A stretch of DNA of 64,000 nt, from the NCBI GenBank assembly GCA_022385805.1, contig MU277684.1:341333-405332 (forward strand). Direction: 5' to 3'. Source of the DNA: Pilatotrama ljubarskyi (Eukaryota > Basidiomycota > Agaricomycetes > Polyporales > Polyporaceae). A program made the position numbers and the translations under genes. The notes beneath the pieces are model-generated. The model did not search any database and was not told the origin of the DNA. It was given only the letters and a program-made list of their open reading frames with translations. The first letter of the stretch is position 1; every line of letters begins with the position of its first letter. Of this stretch, positions 1 to 16,856 are shown piece by piece.

Positions 1-1040
1 GAGCGCCCTTACCCACCTTGATGATGCTGCCGGTGCTTGTGAGTACTGTCTGATGAAGATGTGTATGTGGGAGTGTGTCAACTGACAATATCGACGACTG
101 AAGTGCGCAACAACCTGTGGGACTGGCAGTCGCTTTCGCCGTCATCTGGCGGTGGCCTGTTCTTCGAGTTCTGCGACGCCCTCGAAGTCAAGAACGGCGT
201 GAGCGCTGGTCCGAAGGGCTGGGGCCTCGATCATGCTCTTCAAGCCTGGGGCTCGTACTGGACTAACACTTACTACCAGAACCGTAAGTGGTATTTTGTC
301 GGGCGGTGGACTTCGGCTGACTGGCCATCCCAGTTTGCGGCGACGAAGACGTTGTGTGAGTCCCTCCTTCTGGCCGCCTCCAAGTGCACCGCATTGACAA
401 CGGCGGATAGTTCGTGCTTGGGAACGTATAATGCATCACAAGAGTTCTGGACGGATACGTCCATTGACAACGCGGGCCGTTCCTGGATGTGGATCGTGTA
501 GGCTTGTCAACCATCTGCATCGGCTCATCACGGCTCACGCATTCTCCGCAGCTGTAATGAGGTCGGCTTCTACCAGGAGGGCGCACCCAAAGGCCATCCG
601 ACCATTGTGACACGTCTGGTGCAGCCTCCCTACGACGAGCGGCAATGCACGTACATGTTCCCGGAAGCCTTCGACCACCTCGGGCACTTGCCGGTACCTA
701 ACGTGGCCGCGACGAACAAAGCATACCACGGCTGGTTTGTCCAAGAGAACCATCTCTTCTTTGCCAACGGCCACCGTAAGTGTGATCGTACGCCGACTGC
801 TGGAGTCATTGAGCTCACAAACTCCCCGTAGGCGATCCGTGGAGAGAGGCGACCCTTGCCGCAGACGGGACACACTTCCGCAGCACGCCTGGGCAGCCAC
901 TGACGATCTCGGATGGTTTCCACTGCTCCGACTTGAGCACTGCCAACGCCAACGTGGACTCGACAGTTCTGGCTGTGCAGAAGCAAGCTCTGAAGACCAT
1001 CGCGGGGTGGATTGCGGAGTGGAAGCCGTCGAAGCACTGA
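1..1040 (+). CDS. Serine carboxypeptidase, peptidase family S28 (3' part only)
   Basis: This is the C-terminal part (about 252 residues) of an S28 family serine peptidase, a lysosomal Pro-X carboxypeptidase/DPP2-like enzyme that is usually secreted or vacuolar and cleaves after proline. Exons: <1-38, 104-283, 334-355, 411-497, 552-775, 832-1040, with GT-AG introns of 50-65 bp. After splicing the family signatures appear: LWDWQ, FFEFCDALE, CLGTYN, CNEVGFYQ, PPYDERQC. The catalytic Asp lies in HRDPW, which is created across the last intron, and the catalytic His in DGFHCSDL. The nucleophile Ser and any signal peptide lie before the window. The frame is intact to the TGA at 1038-1040, so nothing suggests a broken gene. 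The family call is secure; substrate preference cannot be read from the sequence. Confidence 0.88.
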
Positions 1041-1764
1041 GCTTACCGCCAGCATACGTATTCAGCACCAGGAGAAAACCGCCGGGCGTCGTGTTCCCTT
1101 CATATTGTGGAATCATCGCGGCACAGGGCAGTATGTACTATTGTGTATCTCGCGCAGAATGCTATAGAGCCGGGTCGGTGGGCATCCACTTCCGATAAGC
1201 AGAAGAGCAAGGCCACCCTAGTTGAGCACACAACCACTCATGCACAGGTTGTGGGCTCTCCTAGCGCGCCACAGCATGGAGGAGAATAAGGACGGCGTAC
1301 TGTGGCATGCTTATGTGGCACTTGCGCTGAGAAGCCCTTGGATGAATGAACGCTGCTTTCAATTGTGGCAACGGCGGCGAGGCCGAGTCGGTCAAGTATA
1401 GCAACATCGCATCTCGATTCGATCAAGACGCGGCAGACGTCAGATCCTGCCGCTCCAAGCGCCGTGGCAACTCGCCCCGCCCGCCGCCCTGCACGCATCA
1501 TCTACAACGCATGACAGGATACCGGTGTGTTCCGCGACAAAACGAGAAAGCAGAGAGACAAGGCAAGCCGGAGCGACGATGATTGTGTGCGCAACAAAAG
1601 AGATATGCGGAGGAGAGCACAAAGGACAGCCGACTATCGACGCTTGATGCTGGGACGCCTCATGCCCGATATGGCTTCGGGCGGCAGAGGAACCTCCATC
1701 GGAAACAGCTGCACGTGACTTCCCCTCTGCCCACAACCGAACAACCCTCTGCCCAGCTCTGAAT
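1041..1764. other. Intergenic region, no gene seen
   Basis: This is the 3' flank of the S28 peptidase gene and the distal promoter of the 14-3-3 gene. Short open frames exist on both strands, including one of 121 codons on the minus strand at 1440-1805, but none shows recognisable protein sequence or a convincing exon structure. Confidence 0.6.
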
Positions 1765-2000
1765 TTAATTTGTTCATTTATCTCCCCTTCACCTCTTTCC
1801 TTCAACTCTCATCATCGCCCGTCGCCACTCCCCTATCTCCAGTCAGTCCTCTCCACGCGCTCGCCGTCCGTCCCGTCGAACTCACCGCCATCTTCCTTGC
1901 AGTCTCCTTCTTACAACCACCTCCAATCAACTCTATCACAGTGAGTTAACCGCGTTCGACGCGTTCTTTTCGCGCGTGCTGATGACGTACACCCCCTCAG
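1765..2000 (+). promoter_or_regulatory. Pyrimidine-rich promoter/5' UTR with a leader intron of the 14-3-3 gene
   Basis: From about 1781 to 1925 the plus strand is strongly CT-rich (runs such as CTCTTTCCTTC and CCCCTATCTCC). This is a common feature just upstream of highly expressed basidiomycete genes. A GTGAGT donor at 1941 and a CCTCAG acceptor ending at 2000, directly before the ATG at 2001, indicate a 60-bp intron in the 5' UTR. The transcription start is not determinable from sequence alone. Confidence 0.55.
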
Positions 2001-2946
2001 ATGGCCGCTCAGTCTCGTGAGGACTCCGTCTACCTTGCCAAGCTCGCTGAGCAGGCAGAGCGTTATGAGGGTATGTCGAGCGCCCTTGTGGCCGCGGTCG
2101 CGTGGCTGACGTAGGCCGTTTTGGCGCGCAGAGATGGTTGAGAACATGAAGCGTGTTGCTTCGTCCGACCAGGAGCTCACCGTTGAGGAGCGCAACCTTC
2201 TCTCTGTTGCCTACAAGAACGTCATCGGCGCCCGCCGTGCGTCGTGGCGCATCGTCTCCTCCATCGAGCAGAAGGAGGAGTCGAAGGGCAACGAGGCCCA
2301 GGTCAAGATGATCAAGGGCTACCGGGAGAAGATTGAGAGCGAGCTCGCGAAGATCTGCGAGGATATCCTCGATGTCCTCGACAAGCACCTCATCCCCTCA
2401 GCCGCATCTGGCGAGTCGAAGGTGTTCTACCACAAGATGTGAGTGTTGTCCAGATCTTATCCTCAGATAATATCCTTATATCGTTGCATAGGATGGGTGA
2501 CTACCACCGCTACCTCGCCGAGTTTGCGACCGGCGACAAGCGGAAAGAGAGTGCGGACAAGTCGCTCGAGGCGTACAAGGCTGCGTCCGATGTTGCTGTT
2601 ACGGAGCTCCCCCCCACACACCCCATCCGTCTGGGCCTCGCGCTCAACTTCTCCGTCTTCTACTACGAGATCCTCAACAGCCCCGATCGTGCTTGCCACC
2701 TCGCGAAGCAGGCGTTCGATGATGCCATTGCTGAGCTCGACACCCTCTCCGAGGAGAGCTACAAGGACTCCACCCTCATCATGCAGTTGCTCCGTGACAA
2801 CCTCACCCTTTGGACGTCGGACATGCAGGAGTCTGGTACGTCTGACGCACCTTTCATTCCTGCACGTGGCTGACAGTATTATGTTCACAGACAAGCCCGC
2901 CGACAAGGAGGAGGGCGCTGAGGCTCCCGCGGAAGAGGCCGCATAA
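2001..2946 (+). CDS. 14-3-3 family protein
   Basis: This is a phosphoserine/phosphothreonine-binding adaptor that forms dimers in the cytosol and controls many kinases and metabolic enzymes. Exons 2001-2070, 2132-2438, 2492-2835 and 2891-2946 give 258 residues, the normal length for the family. Hallmarks are visible in order: [15 protein letters not shown] at the N-terminus (dimer interface), [12 protein letters not shown], the [10 protein letters not shown] signature, [14 protein letters not shown], and [19 protein letters not shown] near the C-terminus. The tail is acidic and Ala/Glu-rich, as in fungal orthologues. The ATG is the first base after a 5' UTR intron and starts the conserved N-terminus. 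All introns are GT-AG and 53-61 bp. Nothing is odd about the gene. Confidence 0.97.
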
Positions 2947-4174
2947 ACGTTCACCCTCCTTGGGAGTCGGCGGAAGTTCATCATGTCGTGTAGTTCGTCG
3001 TAGTCGTCTTGCTCATCCATCATCTGCATAGTGCATTCTCATCGTACCATAATCGCGCACCTATCATCTTTGCATTCTTTCATTTTTCTTCGTGTCACTA
3101 TTCTCTTCGCCTCGCTTATCTCTGCGTGATATGGGCTAGTTCAAGCGTAGTAGTATCGCAGCGAATGTGGCGTGTATACAGGGAATCTCGCATACAGTGG
3201 TCATGAACGACTCGGAGTGAGATCAGTCGGGCAAGGTTCCTGCACGTTTGCCTCCTGTCTGTGCTATTCCATCTCGGGAGAACTCAAATGACCCCGATGG
3301 GAGCCTGTTTGCAGGTTTGTCACCAAATCTCGAGGACGACTCGGACGAGTAAAAACGAGGTGCGAGGTTTGACGCCTGACGCAGCTGTTCTTACAGGCCT
3401 CTTTGCACCCGGCTGGTCTCCGTTTGCTCCCAGCTGAGGAAGAGCGCATACTGGAGTCAATTTCCCAGTACGCAGGTGAAGCTAAGATAGTCAAGGGTCG
3501 ATGTCGGCAATGGCACATTTTGGATGAGGAGTGTGGGCGCTTGTGGCACTGCAAACGAGGCGGAAGGTGTATGCCGTGGGGCGCTGAAGCACTAACAGCC
3601 ACCGGTCCTGCATTCTGACTTCATGGCGTTGCCCACGCATGAACGCCGCCGGCGAGAAGAAGAGGGTCGTGAGGCAAACGTGAGAAGAGAACGGGGCGGA
3701 GGAAGAGACGACCGGCGAGGGCGTGAACAACAGGGTGCGAGCCTAGAATGTTACATTCAGCTGGCGTTGCGGAGCGCGTGCCGTAGCGGGCAGGGCAGAC
3801 GCTGATTGGGTGAGCTTGTATCGTCGCGGAGTTGGAACGGACGGGCGGCCTCGTGTCGGGGGTGTCTGGAGAGTGTGCGCTGTGCGATGAAGAGTGTTGC
3901 TACGACGCATATGACTTCCACGAACGACGAGTGGGCACAGAGCTGGTGGCGGACGGGTGGAGGACGAGCGGGGGAGGAGAGTGTGTGTGGCTATGAGTCC
4001 AGCGATCAAGCGGCGGCAAGATCGGCGAGGGCAATTGAACTCAGCGAAGGGGGACATTCCCACGAGGAAGCTGTCTGGGACGGCGGGCGCCTGTCGGGGA
4101 CATTCTCAAATCAAGCAGAGTCGCCGCCAGCCAGGCCACCTCCCTCTCTCTTCCTTTCCTTCTCCACGGCCACA
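2947..4174. other. Intergenic region: 14-3-3 3' UTR and KDM5 promoter
   Basis: The first part is AT-richer 3' UTR sequence of the 14-3-3 gene. The last 100 bp before 4175 are C/T-rich (CTCTCTCTTCCTTTCC), a plausible promoter and leader for the KDM5 gene. The frame of the KDM5 first exon stays open upstream to about 3806, but that stretch has no conserved protein features and I treat it as non-coding. No other gene is seen. Confidence 0.6.
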
Positions 4175-10525
<6,351 letters not shown>

Positions 10526-11069
10526 TGTATTCGCATAGTCTTTCTCCGCTCCCATGGCCCGATATGAATTACGAACGGTCGTCTCCTTACTCGCTCCTCG
10601 AATCTCGCTTGCTTATGGTTCTTTCCGTTTACGTACGACGCTGCTTGTGCTGCTGTATCATGTTTGTTTGGTCTATTGCTGTGCTGTGTGTAGTTCTATA
10701 TCGCAAATTCCATCCTGCGAATCCGCTTTATCCTCATCACACGTCGGCAGGGCGGCCGGGTTGGGCCAAGGGAGGTGAGCTTGATCCCCAGCTCCAGCGC
10801 TCTTCCCTGGCTCGAGATCTCTCGGCACGGGGAAGTCGAGAACTGTTTAATGCATAGAGCTGTATTTCTGCGAGCATTATGGTCGCTGGTATCATACCAA
10901 GGGTACAGGGTAGGTGGATCAATCCTTCACGGTCACATTGCTCTGGGAGGGCTCCGTCGGGCTAGAGTACTGTACATCCATCGCAGCGTGCTGCACCGCG
11001 CGAGACGGAATGTCACCGTCTTTCACGGTCGAGCTCGCGGTCCGCCACTCCCACACCTGCGCGCTGGCC
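10526..11069. other. Intergenic region between KDM5 and a degraded integrase gene
   Basis: This holds the 3' UTR of the KDM5 gene, which is T-rich around 10610-10730. Overlapping open frames of 66-157 codons run through 10914-11387 on both strands, but they have no recognisable protein features and overlap the integrase remnant. I see no supported gene. Confidence 0.5.
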
Positions 11070-11878
11070 TCAGTGCTCTGCAACAGTGTCAGATGTGAGG
11101 CAGACGGCAGAACAGGCATGCTGACCGTGCTGGCGCAAGCGGGCGCAAGCCGCCCTGATACGACTCGACGGAATCTTGTGCCCTTGCGACCTCAGGTGTC
11201 CCTGGATCATCTTGCGCCCGAACGACGGGAAGGTCACGAGAATGGCAGGAATGGCGGCGTCCAGCTCCGCATCCGTCATCGACGAGACAGGCCGAACCCG
11301 CCCCGTGTACACGTAGGCCGTCGAGCCGTCCGGTTGGACGACTGGGGTGCGGACTGGCGGGCCAGGAGGGACGAGGCCCTGCTCTAACGCACGCCGTCTG
11401 ACGGTGCGTGGATGGCAGCCGAGGACCTCGGCCAGAGCGGTGGGTCCCCGGAGGTCGAGGGCGAGCTCGAGGAGCGTCGGGTCGATCTCAAGGCGTGGCG
11501 GCCGCGTCTCCCGATGTTGACACGCCGCGAGACGGTCAGGGCGGTGGCGAGTGCAGTATTGATGTCGGAACCGACACCGAGTGCGTCGCGGGCTCCAACT
11601 CGGCGAGCATGTCAGCGAGGCTGGTCTGCAGGGTCGCGAATTCATCCGGAGGGAAGACGTCTCTGTGCGGCATGGATGGTCAGAGAGCATCCCGGGCAAA
11701 AGAACCTCGGCGCGCTCACCGGTTCCGCTGCTGTACGCAGAGCGATGGCTTGTTCGCGAGCCTCTGCCAACTGTCCGACGGAACCGTCATGATCGTAGGT
11801 ATGTAGCGCATCTAGGACAGTGTCGTGCAGCTGATGATAGGCAATGCGCAAGGTGTTGAGTGGGCTCGGATCGGCCAT
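11070..11878 (-). pseudogene. Truncated, frameshifted integrase-like gene (N-terminal HTH part only)
   Basis: Reading on the minus strand from an ATG at 11878, the three frames together give an N-terminal region resembling a widespread Agaricomycete family of integrase-core proteins: a helical N-terminus, a CPGC pair, then RPRLEIDPTLLELALDLRG, a helix-turn-helix (GCHPRTVRRRALEQGL) and ILVTFPSFGRKMIQGHL. Frame changes are needed near 11640-11650, near 11590-11600 and near 11500-11505. The catalytic DDE core that should follow is missing, because the similarity ends near 11110. The family assignment is from memory of homologues; the frame changes are seen directly. It is best read as a dead, 3'-truncated copy. 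Sequencing error could explain one shift but hardly three plus a lost domain. Confidence 0.6.
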
Positions 11879-12242
11879 GAGAGGAGCGAATTAGCGGTAT
11901 GAGGCCTAAGAAGAAGTGGGACGGAGCAGCACAGACCCCAGCAGCGGCCTAGGGGAGGATAGAGCTGGATCCGAGACGCTGCGAGCAACTTTTAATATAG
12001 GAGATACGGCAGGCGTACTGGGCGGGACGACGAGCACGGCGTGCGGCACGATCGTGACCGATTGTGCAAGACCGTGCGGCACGACGATTGCGCGCCGAGA
12101 GGGTGCCCGGATTTTTGTCCGTCATATATGCACGACTGCCCACTAGGGAAAGGCCGTCGCGAAGCGCCGGCAGCAACCTTGCTTGTCGGGGTTGTAGGAA
12201 CGTAGACATTGAGGACAGCCTCGGGCTTACGGGACATCCTCT
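11879..12242. other. Intergenic region, no gene seen
   Basis: This lies between the integrase remnant and the small hypothetical ORF. It contains GC-rich stretches (CGTGCGGCACGA occurs in near-repeats around 12037-12080) but no open frame with recognisable content. Confidence 0.5.
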
Positions 12243-12809
12243 TCATGGATCCTCTCTATTCGCAAGAATGTACTCATTTCTATCAAGATACTGCAGGTAC
12301 TGTACCATTTCGACCAGATGTTCACGTTTCATTACGTAAATATATTTTGATCGAACTGGATGGTCCCCGATAACTAATCGGAGGCCATCGGCGAGGTCTC
12401 CCAAAACGCTTGTGACGTGTGACTGAACATCAGGTCGAAATGGTACAGTACATGTGATGCCAGGGATATCAATGTCATAAGGTGTAATGGCCTCGTTACC
12501 GTGACTTACCGTATCCGGGTTCTTGTACTTACGCGTTACGAATAGTACGCATCCGCTCTCTTGGACGAACCAACGCCATCCCGCCATCCCGCCTCGCGGC
12601 GTCGGTGCTCGGGCTCCCCCTCGTCTCGCGCCATGTATCGCTCCTCCTGAATACATCACTTTCATCACGCATTCTCGTCTGGAGTCGGGCGCCAGCCCGT
12701 GACATAAGGCATCACTTGAGATTACAACCTTCTGAGACGGTTTCTTGACATCACGTTGGTGCTCGAGCGCAATGACCCGCACGCTACGGTATCGTGTGCA
12801 TGTGATCAC
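12243..12809 (-). CDS. Hypothetical protein, function unknown
   Basis: An uninterrupted minus-strand frame of 188 codons starts at the ATG at 12807-12809. I do not recognise the product. The C-terminal 100 residues look more protein-like than the rest (SVLGDLADGLRLVIGDHP, then MVQYLQYLDRNEYI), with alternating hydrophobic and charged residues. The N-terminal half is Arg/Gly-rich and may be non-coding or hold introns: GTAAGT donors lie near 12532 and 12510 on the minus strand. A 31-bp inverted repeat lies inside the C-terminal part. There is no signal peptide or membrane segment. This may be a partial or degraded gene, and the start codon is uncertain. Confidence 0.35.
   Translation of the reverse strand: MITCTRYRSVRVIALEHQRDVKKPSQKVVISSDALCHGLAPDSRRECVMKVMYSGGAIHGARRGGARAPTPRGGMAGWRWFVQESGCVLFVTRKYKNPDTVSHGNEAITPYDIDIPGITCTVPFRPDVQSHVTSVLGDLADGLRLVIGDHPVRSKYIYVMKREHLVEMVQYLQYLDRNEYILANREDP
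12294..12454. repeat. 31-bp inverted repeat pair with 99-bp spacer
   Basis: The arms 12294-12324 and 12424-12454 are reverse complements with 29 of 31 positions matching. The core GTACTGTACCATTTCGACC at 12297-12315 pairs perfectly with 12433-12451. The pair could form a hairpin in RNA from either strand. It lies within the hypothetical ORF on the minus strand. Confidence 0.85.
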
Positions 12810-14093
12810 ACTTCAACTTACGGATGTACAGTGGGAGCTTACACTGGATGCGCGGCTGCATCTTGCTGAGAGGGCAAGCTTGGGTCACTGACTGCTATCT
12901 TCTACATCAGCATGTTTGTTCATGTTACAGGTGTATGTGTGTGGCATAGTGGTCACAACACTGTCTATGGCATACATGCTGCACACGGTGTTCAGTACTC
13001 AGCATCTGCCAGTGCCTTGGGGTTTGGGAAGGTGTAGTGCATCCGTGTGTGCAACATTGAGAGCATAGCGCACCTCTCATTTGACGTATGAGAGGTATGA
13101 GCTACCTTGTTGTTATTCAAGGGACTCCAGGACACACTATGACCCAGAACCTGTATGTTGATGACTGTAAAAGTCCGCAGTTGCGAGCGAGTGGATACGC
13201 CCGGAAGAGAGAGCGATGACCTCAGCCGGTGGCCAGACAGACGTCGCTGCGCGACTGAGAAGGACTGAGACGAACACGCGTGAGAACCGCTTTCCTGATG
13301 GGTTCATGCGGCAATTCACGGATGTCCTTCGGGCGGGTCCGGAGACACGAACTCAGCTTCATTGTGGGGGTCCTAGAACCTTGACAAGCAAGGTAATACA
13401 GGCCGCTGTATGCCCACACGGGACGGAAGAGGCGCTTGCTGTGGCGCAGTAGTACGCTGTTCACCGTGACACATCGTGCTTCACGGCGCTTCGGCCTACG
13501 TGCGACGACAGGTACTGTACCTGAGATGCAAACATGAGCGCACATGGAAGTCCATATACACACCGGGGAGTAAGTGCAAGTTTGAGCGCATCGAGGAACA
13601 TGATTCGATCTATTGGGATGCTCGGTGAGCACAACTGAGCACAAGTGCGCACCGGTACCGGTTGTGCGATTGTAAGCGCCCTTGTGCGCCCTTGTGCCGG
13701 CCAAAATTCGCTCCGGGCCAGTATGAGCTCGCCGCACAAGCGTCAGCAGAAGCACGCAAGCCCCTCAGAGTTCTCGTCTAGTACAGACCTTCACGGTAAT
13801 ATTATGACAGCGAAAACGGCGCGCGGGCATTGTGCACTACTCTACTCTGGAATCATCACCCATTCACAACGCTCACGCGAAGCGGTGGACATCATCAGAT
13901 GAGATCATACCCAGCGTGACTTGCGTTTATCGAGTATGACGGAGTAGTAGGACGGTTTGTCACAATGCAGTGATTGGTTTCGTGGAAGGTGAGAGACTCC
14001 AGTTCACGCGTATTCGAGGCCGCTGTGCATGAGCACTCTAGCGCACGCTAGTACTACATCTGGCAAATAGACCCCGCCGGCGCACAGGACCTA
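12810..14093. other. Intergenic region of 1.3 kb, no gene seen
   Basis: No convincing coding sequence. A 177-codon minus-strand frame (13222-13755) and shorter ones overlap each other without recognisable content. GTG/CAC-rich stretches occur near 12920-13060 and CACAAG/GTGCGC near 13630-13700. It is the 3' flank of the CorA gene. Confidence 0.5.
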
Positions 14094-16652
14094 CTACCGA
14101 CGGACCATAAGTTTGTAGGTAGACCAACCTGCTACAACGGCGAACGCGGCAAGTACGGCGACGATCGAGCCGAACCATTTCAGATTCTATCGCCAGAAAA
14201 GTTGAGTCCTCGACCTTGAGTACGGAGACGAGAAATACTCACTGGCACATCTTGGCCCGGGACGCGTACGTTCATACCCCACAGGCCGGTCACCAAGTTC
14301 ATCGGAATGAGCACTGTACCGAGCGCTGTGAGCTTGGACAGGACGTCGTTGATCTGGTTGTTCGCGTCTGTCATCTCGATGGATATCTGCGCGAGGTAGT
14401 TGGAGTGTGAGCGGGAGAGGATCTTCTCGTAGTGGTTCAAGTTCTGGGTCATCGTGATCAAGTGGTCTTGGATATCCGAGAGATAGAGCCCCTGCATCGA
14501 GAAGTCAGCTGGCGTCAGGAAGGCAAAGTGTGGGTACCGACGATATCAGATGTAGGTGCCACCCGCCAGTTCTCGTTGCAGCGCTTTGCCAGACCCTTCA
14601 CGACGTCGGCCTTGTTACCCATGAGGCGTAGAAGACCCATGACCTTCTTCCGGCATGAACCAATCCTACGGACGCTATGAGATCGTGATATGCGGTTACT
14701 GACGCCGGGAGACATACCGCCGCAACATATCGCTCTGCTCAGCCTCCTTCAGGATCAACACCAGTTCATCAATGCTGTCGACCTCATACTCGATGCCCTG
14801 AATGAGCGGACCAAAAGCGTCGGTGATGTCGTCGATGAGAGCATATGAAATCCAGTCCGACGTGACGCTAATGTAGTCCTTGAGCTGCTTGATACGTCGT
14901 CGCACGTTCTGCGGATGAGGTGTGGGTCGGAAATGGAACTGCGTGCTCTCTGTTAGTGAGCAATCAGCATCATTAGCCCATCGAACCTACCGAAAGGATG
15001 CCATCTCGGAAGACAATGATATACATGTTGAGGGGCTCAAGGTGGGTCGGGCTATATGGATCCTGGTCGAAACCGCGGAAACAGACGAGATAGTAGTTGC
15101 GGAACAACTCGATCTTCTCGCGCGTTTCTTCCATCTGGATATCTTCTGTCGTCAGTGGATGAATCGAGAAGACCTGAATCAGCGCATCAGATTAGGTCAG
15201 CGAAAGCGTCAGAATGAACAGTCTTCAGACCTTGCTGAGGAGCTTCATCTCATCATCTGTAGGTGCGAGCACGTCTAGCCACCAGGTATAAGTGTCGGGA
15301 GGACTGGCCTCGCCCGGTCTTCGCTCTCCTTGCAACGTCTTAGAGATACCACTCGACGCTCCGTTGTTGCTCGGCACGGGTATGGGCGATGTTGCACCAG
15401 ACTTAGGCACCGAGCCGATCCCACCCACCGGACCGCGATTTAGCAGAGACCCTCGGGTGTTGGCCGCATTCGAGGGATCCTGCGACTCCTTGCGACCCAA
15501 AAACAAGTCTTCGAACGTTTGGCCCTCCGCTGGGAGTTCCGACAGACTGCGCGCGTGAATCGTTGCCGAGAGCGCGTTCGAGTAAAACGAGAAGCGGTAT
15601 GGTCTGTCGTGCCCGGAGCCCGGCCCGCCACCTAGCCCCATTCCGTCCGGTCCTCCTCGATGAGAGTCCTCCAAGTTGTCATAGGAGGGAACGGCGCTGA
15701 GCGTCGTGCCCATTCCTCCGAGATGCGGCGCACGAGAGCCCAGCGATGGGGGAGGCCCGCCCCCTTGCTCGAACAACGCCATCTTACCTCTCCGCGGTCC
15801 TGGCGAGCTGACACTCAGCTTCCGCTGCCGCACACGAGGGAAGGTGAACGGAAGCGAGGAATCCTGCGAGGCAGGCTCGCCGCCCTCCCGCTGGTTCTCC
15901 TGCGGTTGTGGATGCTCACTACCACTTGGGGCCCTCGGTAGGGGGATATGGGTTGACGAGGACGCTTGCGGCTGCCGGAAATCAAAAGGAGGCGGAGAAG
16001 AGGCAGAGCGGATACCAAGGCGAGCTTTCTCCTCTCGCGCATAGTCCTCCATAAGCGAGAACTCGTACTGCGGCCGATCCGTCCTCTCGACTGTCGCCTG
16101 ATACATGGGCAGCCCACCCATTGCTGTATCCTCATTGTACGACGGGTCGAGTGAGACCAGGAGACCGGGGTCATGACCAGCACTGAGGTGATTGCTGAGG
16201 AGCTCTTGGCCGGGCGTAGGTCCAGGGTGCTGGTACTGTTCGGGACGGTCAGCATCGGCGTGCAACTGCGCCGTTCCTCTCGCCTCATCGATAGCCTGCT
16301 GTTCCTGAAGAGACAAGGTCGGAAACGGCGGCTCGTCGACAGACGTCCGACGAGCGGTTGGAGAGAGGGGCGCAGGCGAGACGGGGGAAGAGACTATCGT
16401 CCCGCTGCGCGCACGGGACAGGTGCATGGCCATGTCGGCATCCATAGCACGCTGGCGTTCGCGGGCGTCGGGGTCATTCGGGTTGTACGATCTGGAGAGG
16501 GTAGGCGAGAGCCGGGGACGGGAGGACGGTTCGTTGATCTCGCTTCCGCTGCTCTGGCGGTGACGCACGGGAGAATGGTCTCCCCTGACCTGCCTGGGCG
16601 AGCTCGAAATCGAGCCGTTGAGGATGGAGCTGTTGTCCGGAGGAGAGGCCAT
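14094..16652 (-). CDS. CorA-family Mg2+ transporter (Alr1/Mnr2-like)
   Basis: A membrane Mg2+ channel of the CorA/Alr superfamily, expected in the plasma or vacuolar membrane. Exons on the minus strand: 16652-15231, 15173-14991, 14938-14718, 14665-14542, 14491-14243, 14186-14094, total 763 residues. The first exon codes a 474-residue hydrophilic, Ser/Pro-rich N-terminus typical of the fungal Alr group. The CorA core follows (TTEDIQMEETREKIELF, YLSDIQDHLITMTQNLNHYE, HSNYLAQISIEMTDANNQIN). The pore signature GMN is at residues 722-724 at the end of the first membrane helix, and a second helix (SIVAVLAAFAVVAGW) precedes the short basic C-terminus. One intron (14492-14541) must use a weak GTCGGT donor to keep the conserved frame; a GTACCC donor 4 bp away does not fit. 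The ATG is the first in a long open frame and faces the PGAP1-like gene across a short shared promoter. Confidence 0.93.
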
Positions 16653-16856
16653 GGCGGTGGGTCTCAGGTCAATATCCCGAGCGGTGTGCGGAGGGTGAGA
16701 GTTGAAACAGGCTGACAGCACCAGAGAGTCTCACAGAACTGCTTGCACAGTCCGCGTCAGAGGCCAGGCAGATGAGGCGAGGGTTGGGTGTGCCAGCGAG
16801 CAGGGCGTCGGAGACGATGAGGAACAGGAAAAAGAGCGCGAGCGGAGGATGAATGC
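16653..16856. promoter_or_regulatory. Shared divergent promoter, CorA transporter / GPI inositol-deacylase
   Basis: Only 204 bp separate the two start codons, so both genes must draw on this stretch for initiation and leaders. It is CT-rich on the minus strand side near 16800-16850. No clear TATA box or known motif can be named. Co-regulation of the two genes is an inference from the layout. Confidence 0.6.

Noticed and set aside
3806..4174. Upstream extension of the KDM5 reading frame by 123 codons
   Set aside because: The extension has no conserved sequence and lacks an ATG at its 5' end. The ATG at 4175 lies just after a C/T-rich promoter-like stretch and starts the disordered N-terminus expected before JmjN.
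10914..11387. 157-codon plus-strand ORF
   Set aside because: It runs antisense through the integrase remnant, whose minus-strand helix-turn-helix sequence is recognisable. The plus frame has no supporting features.
13222..13755. 177-codon minus-strand ORF in the 12.8-14.1 kb gap
   Set aside because: No homology-like blocks, no splice structure, and several overlapping frames of similar length on both strands; consistent with GC-rich chance ORFs.
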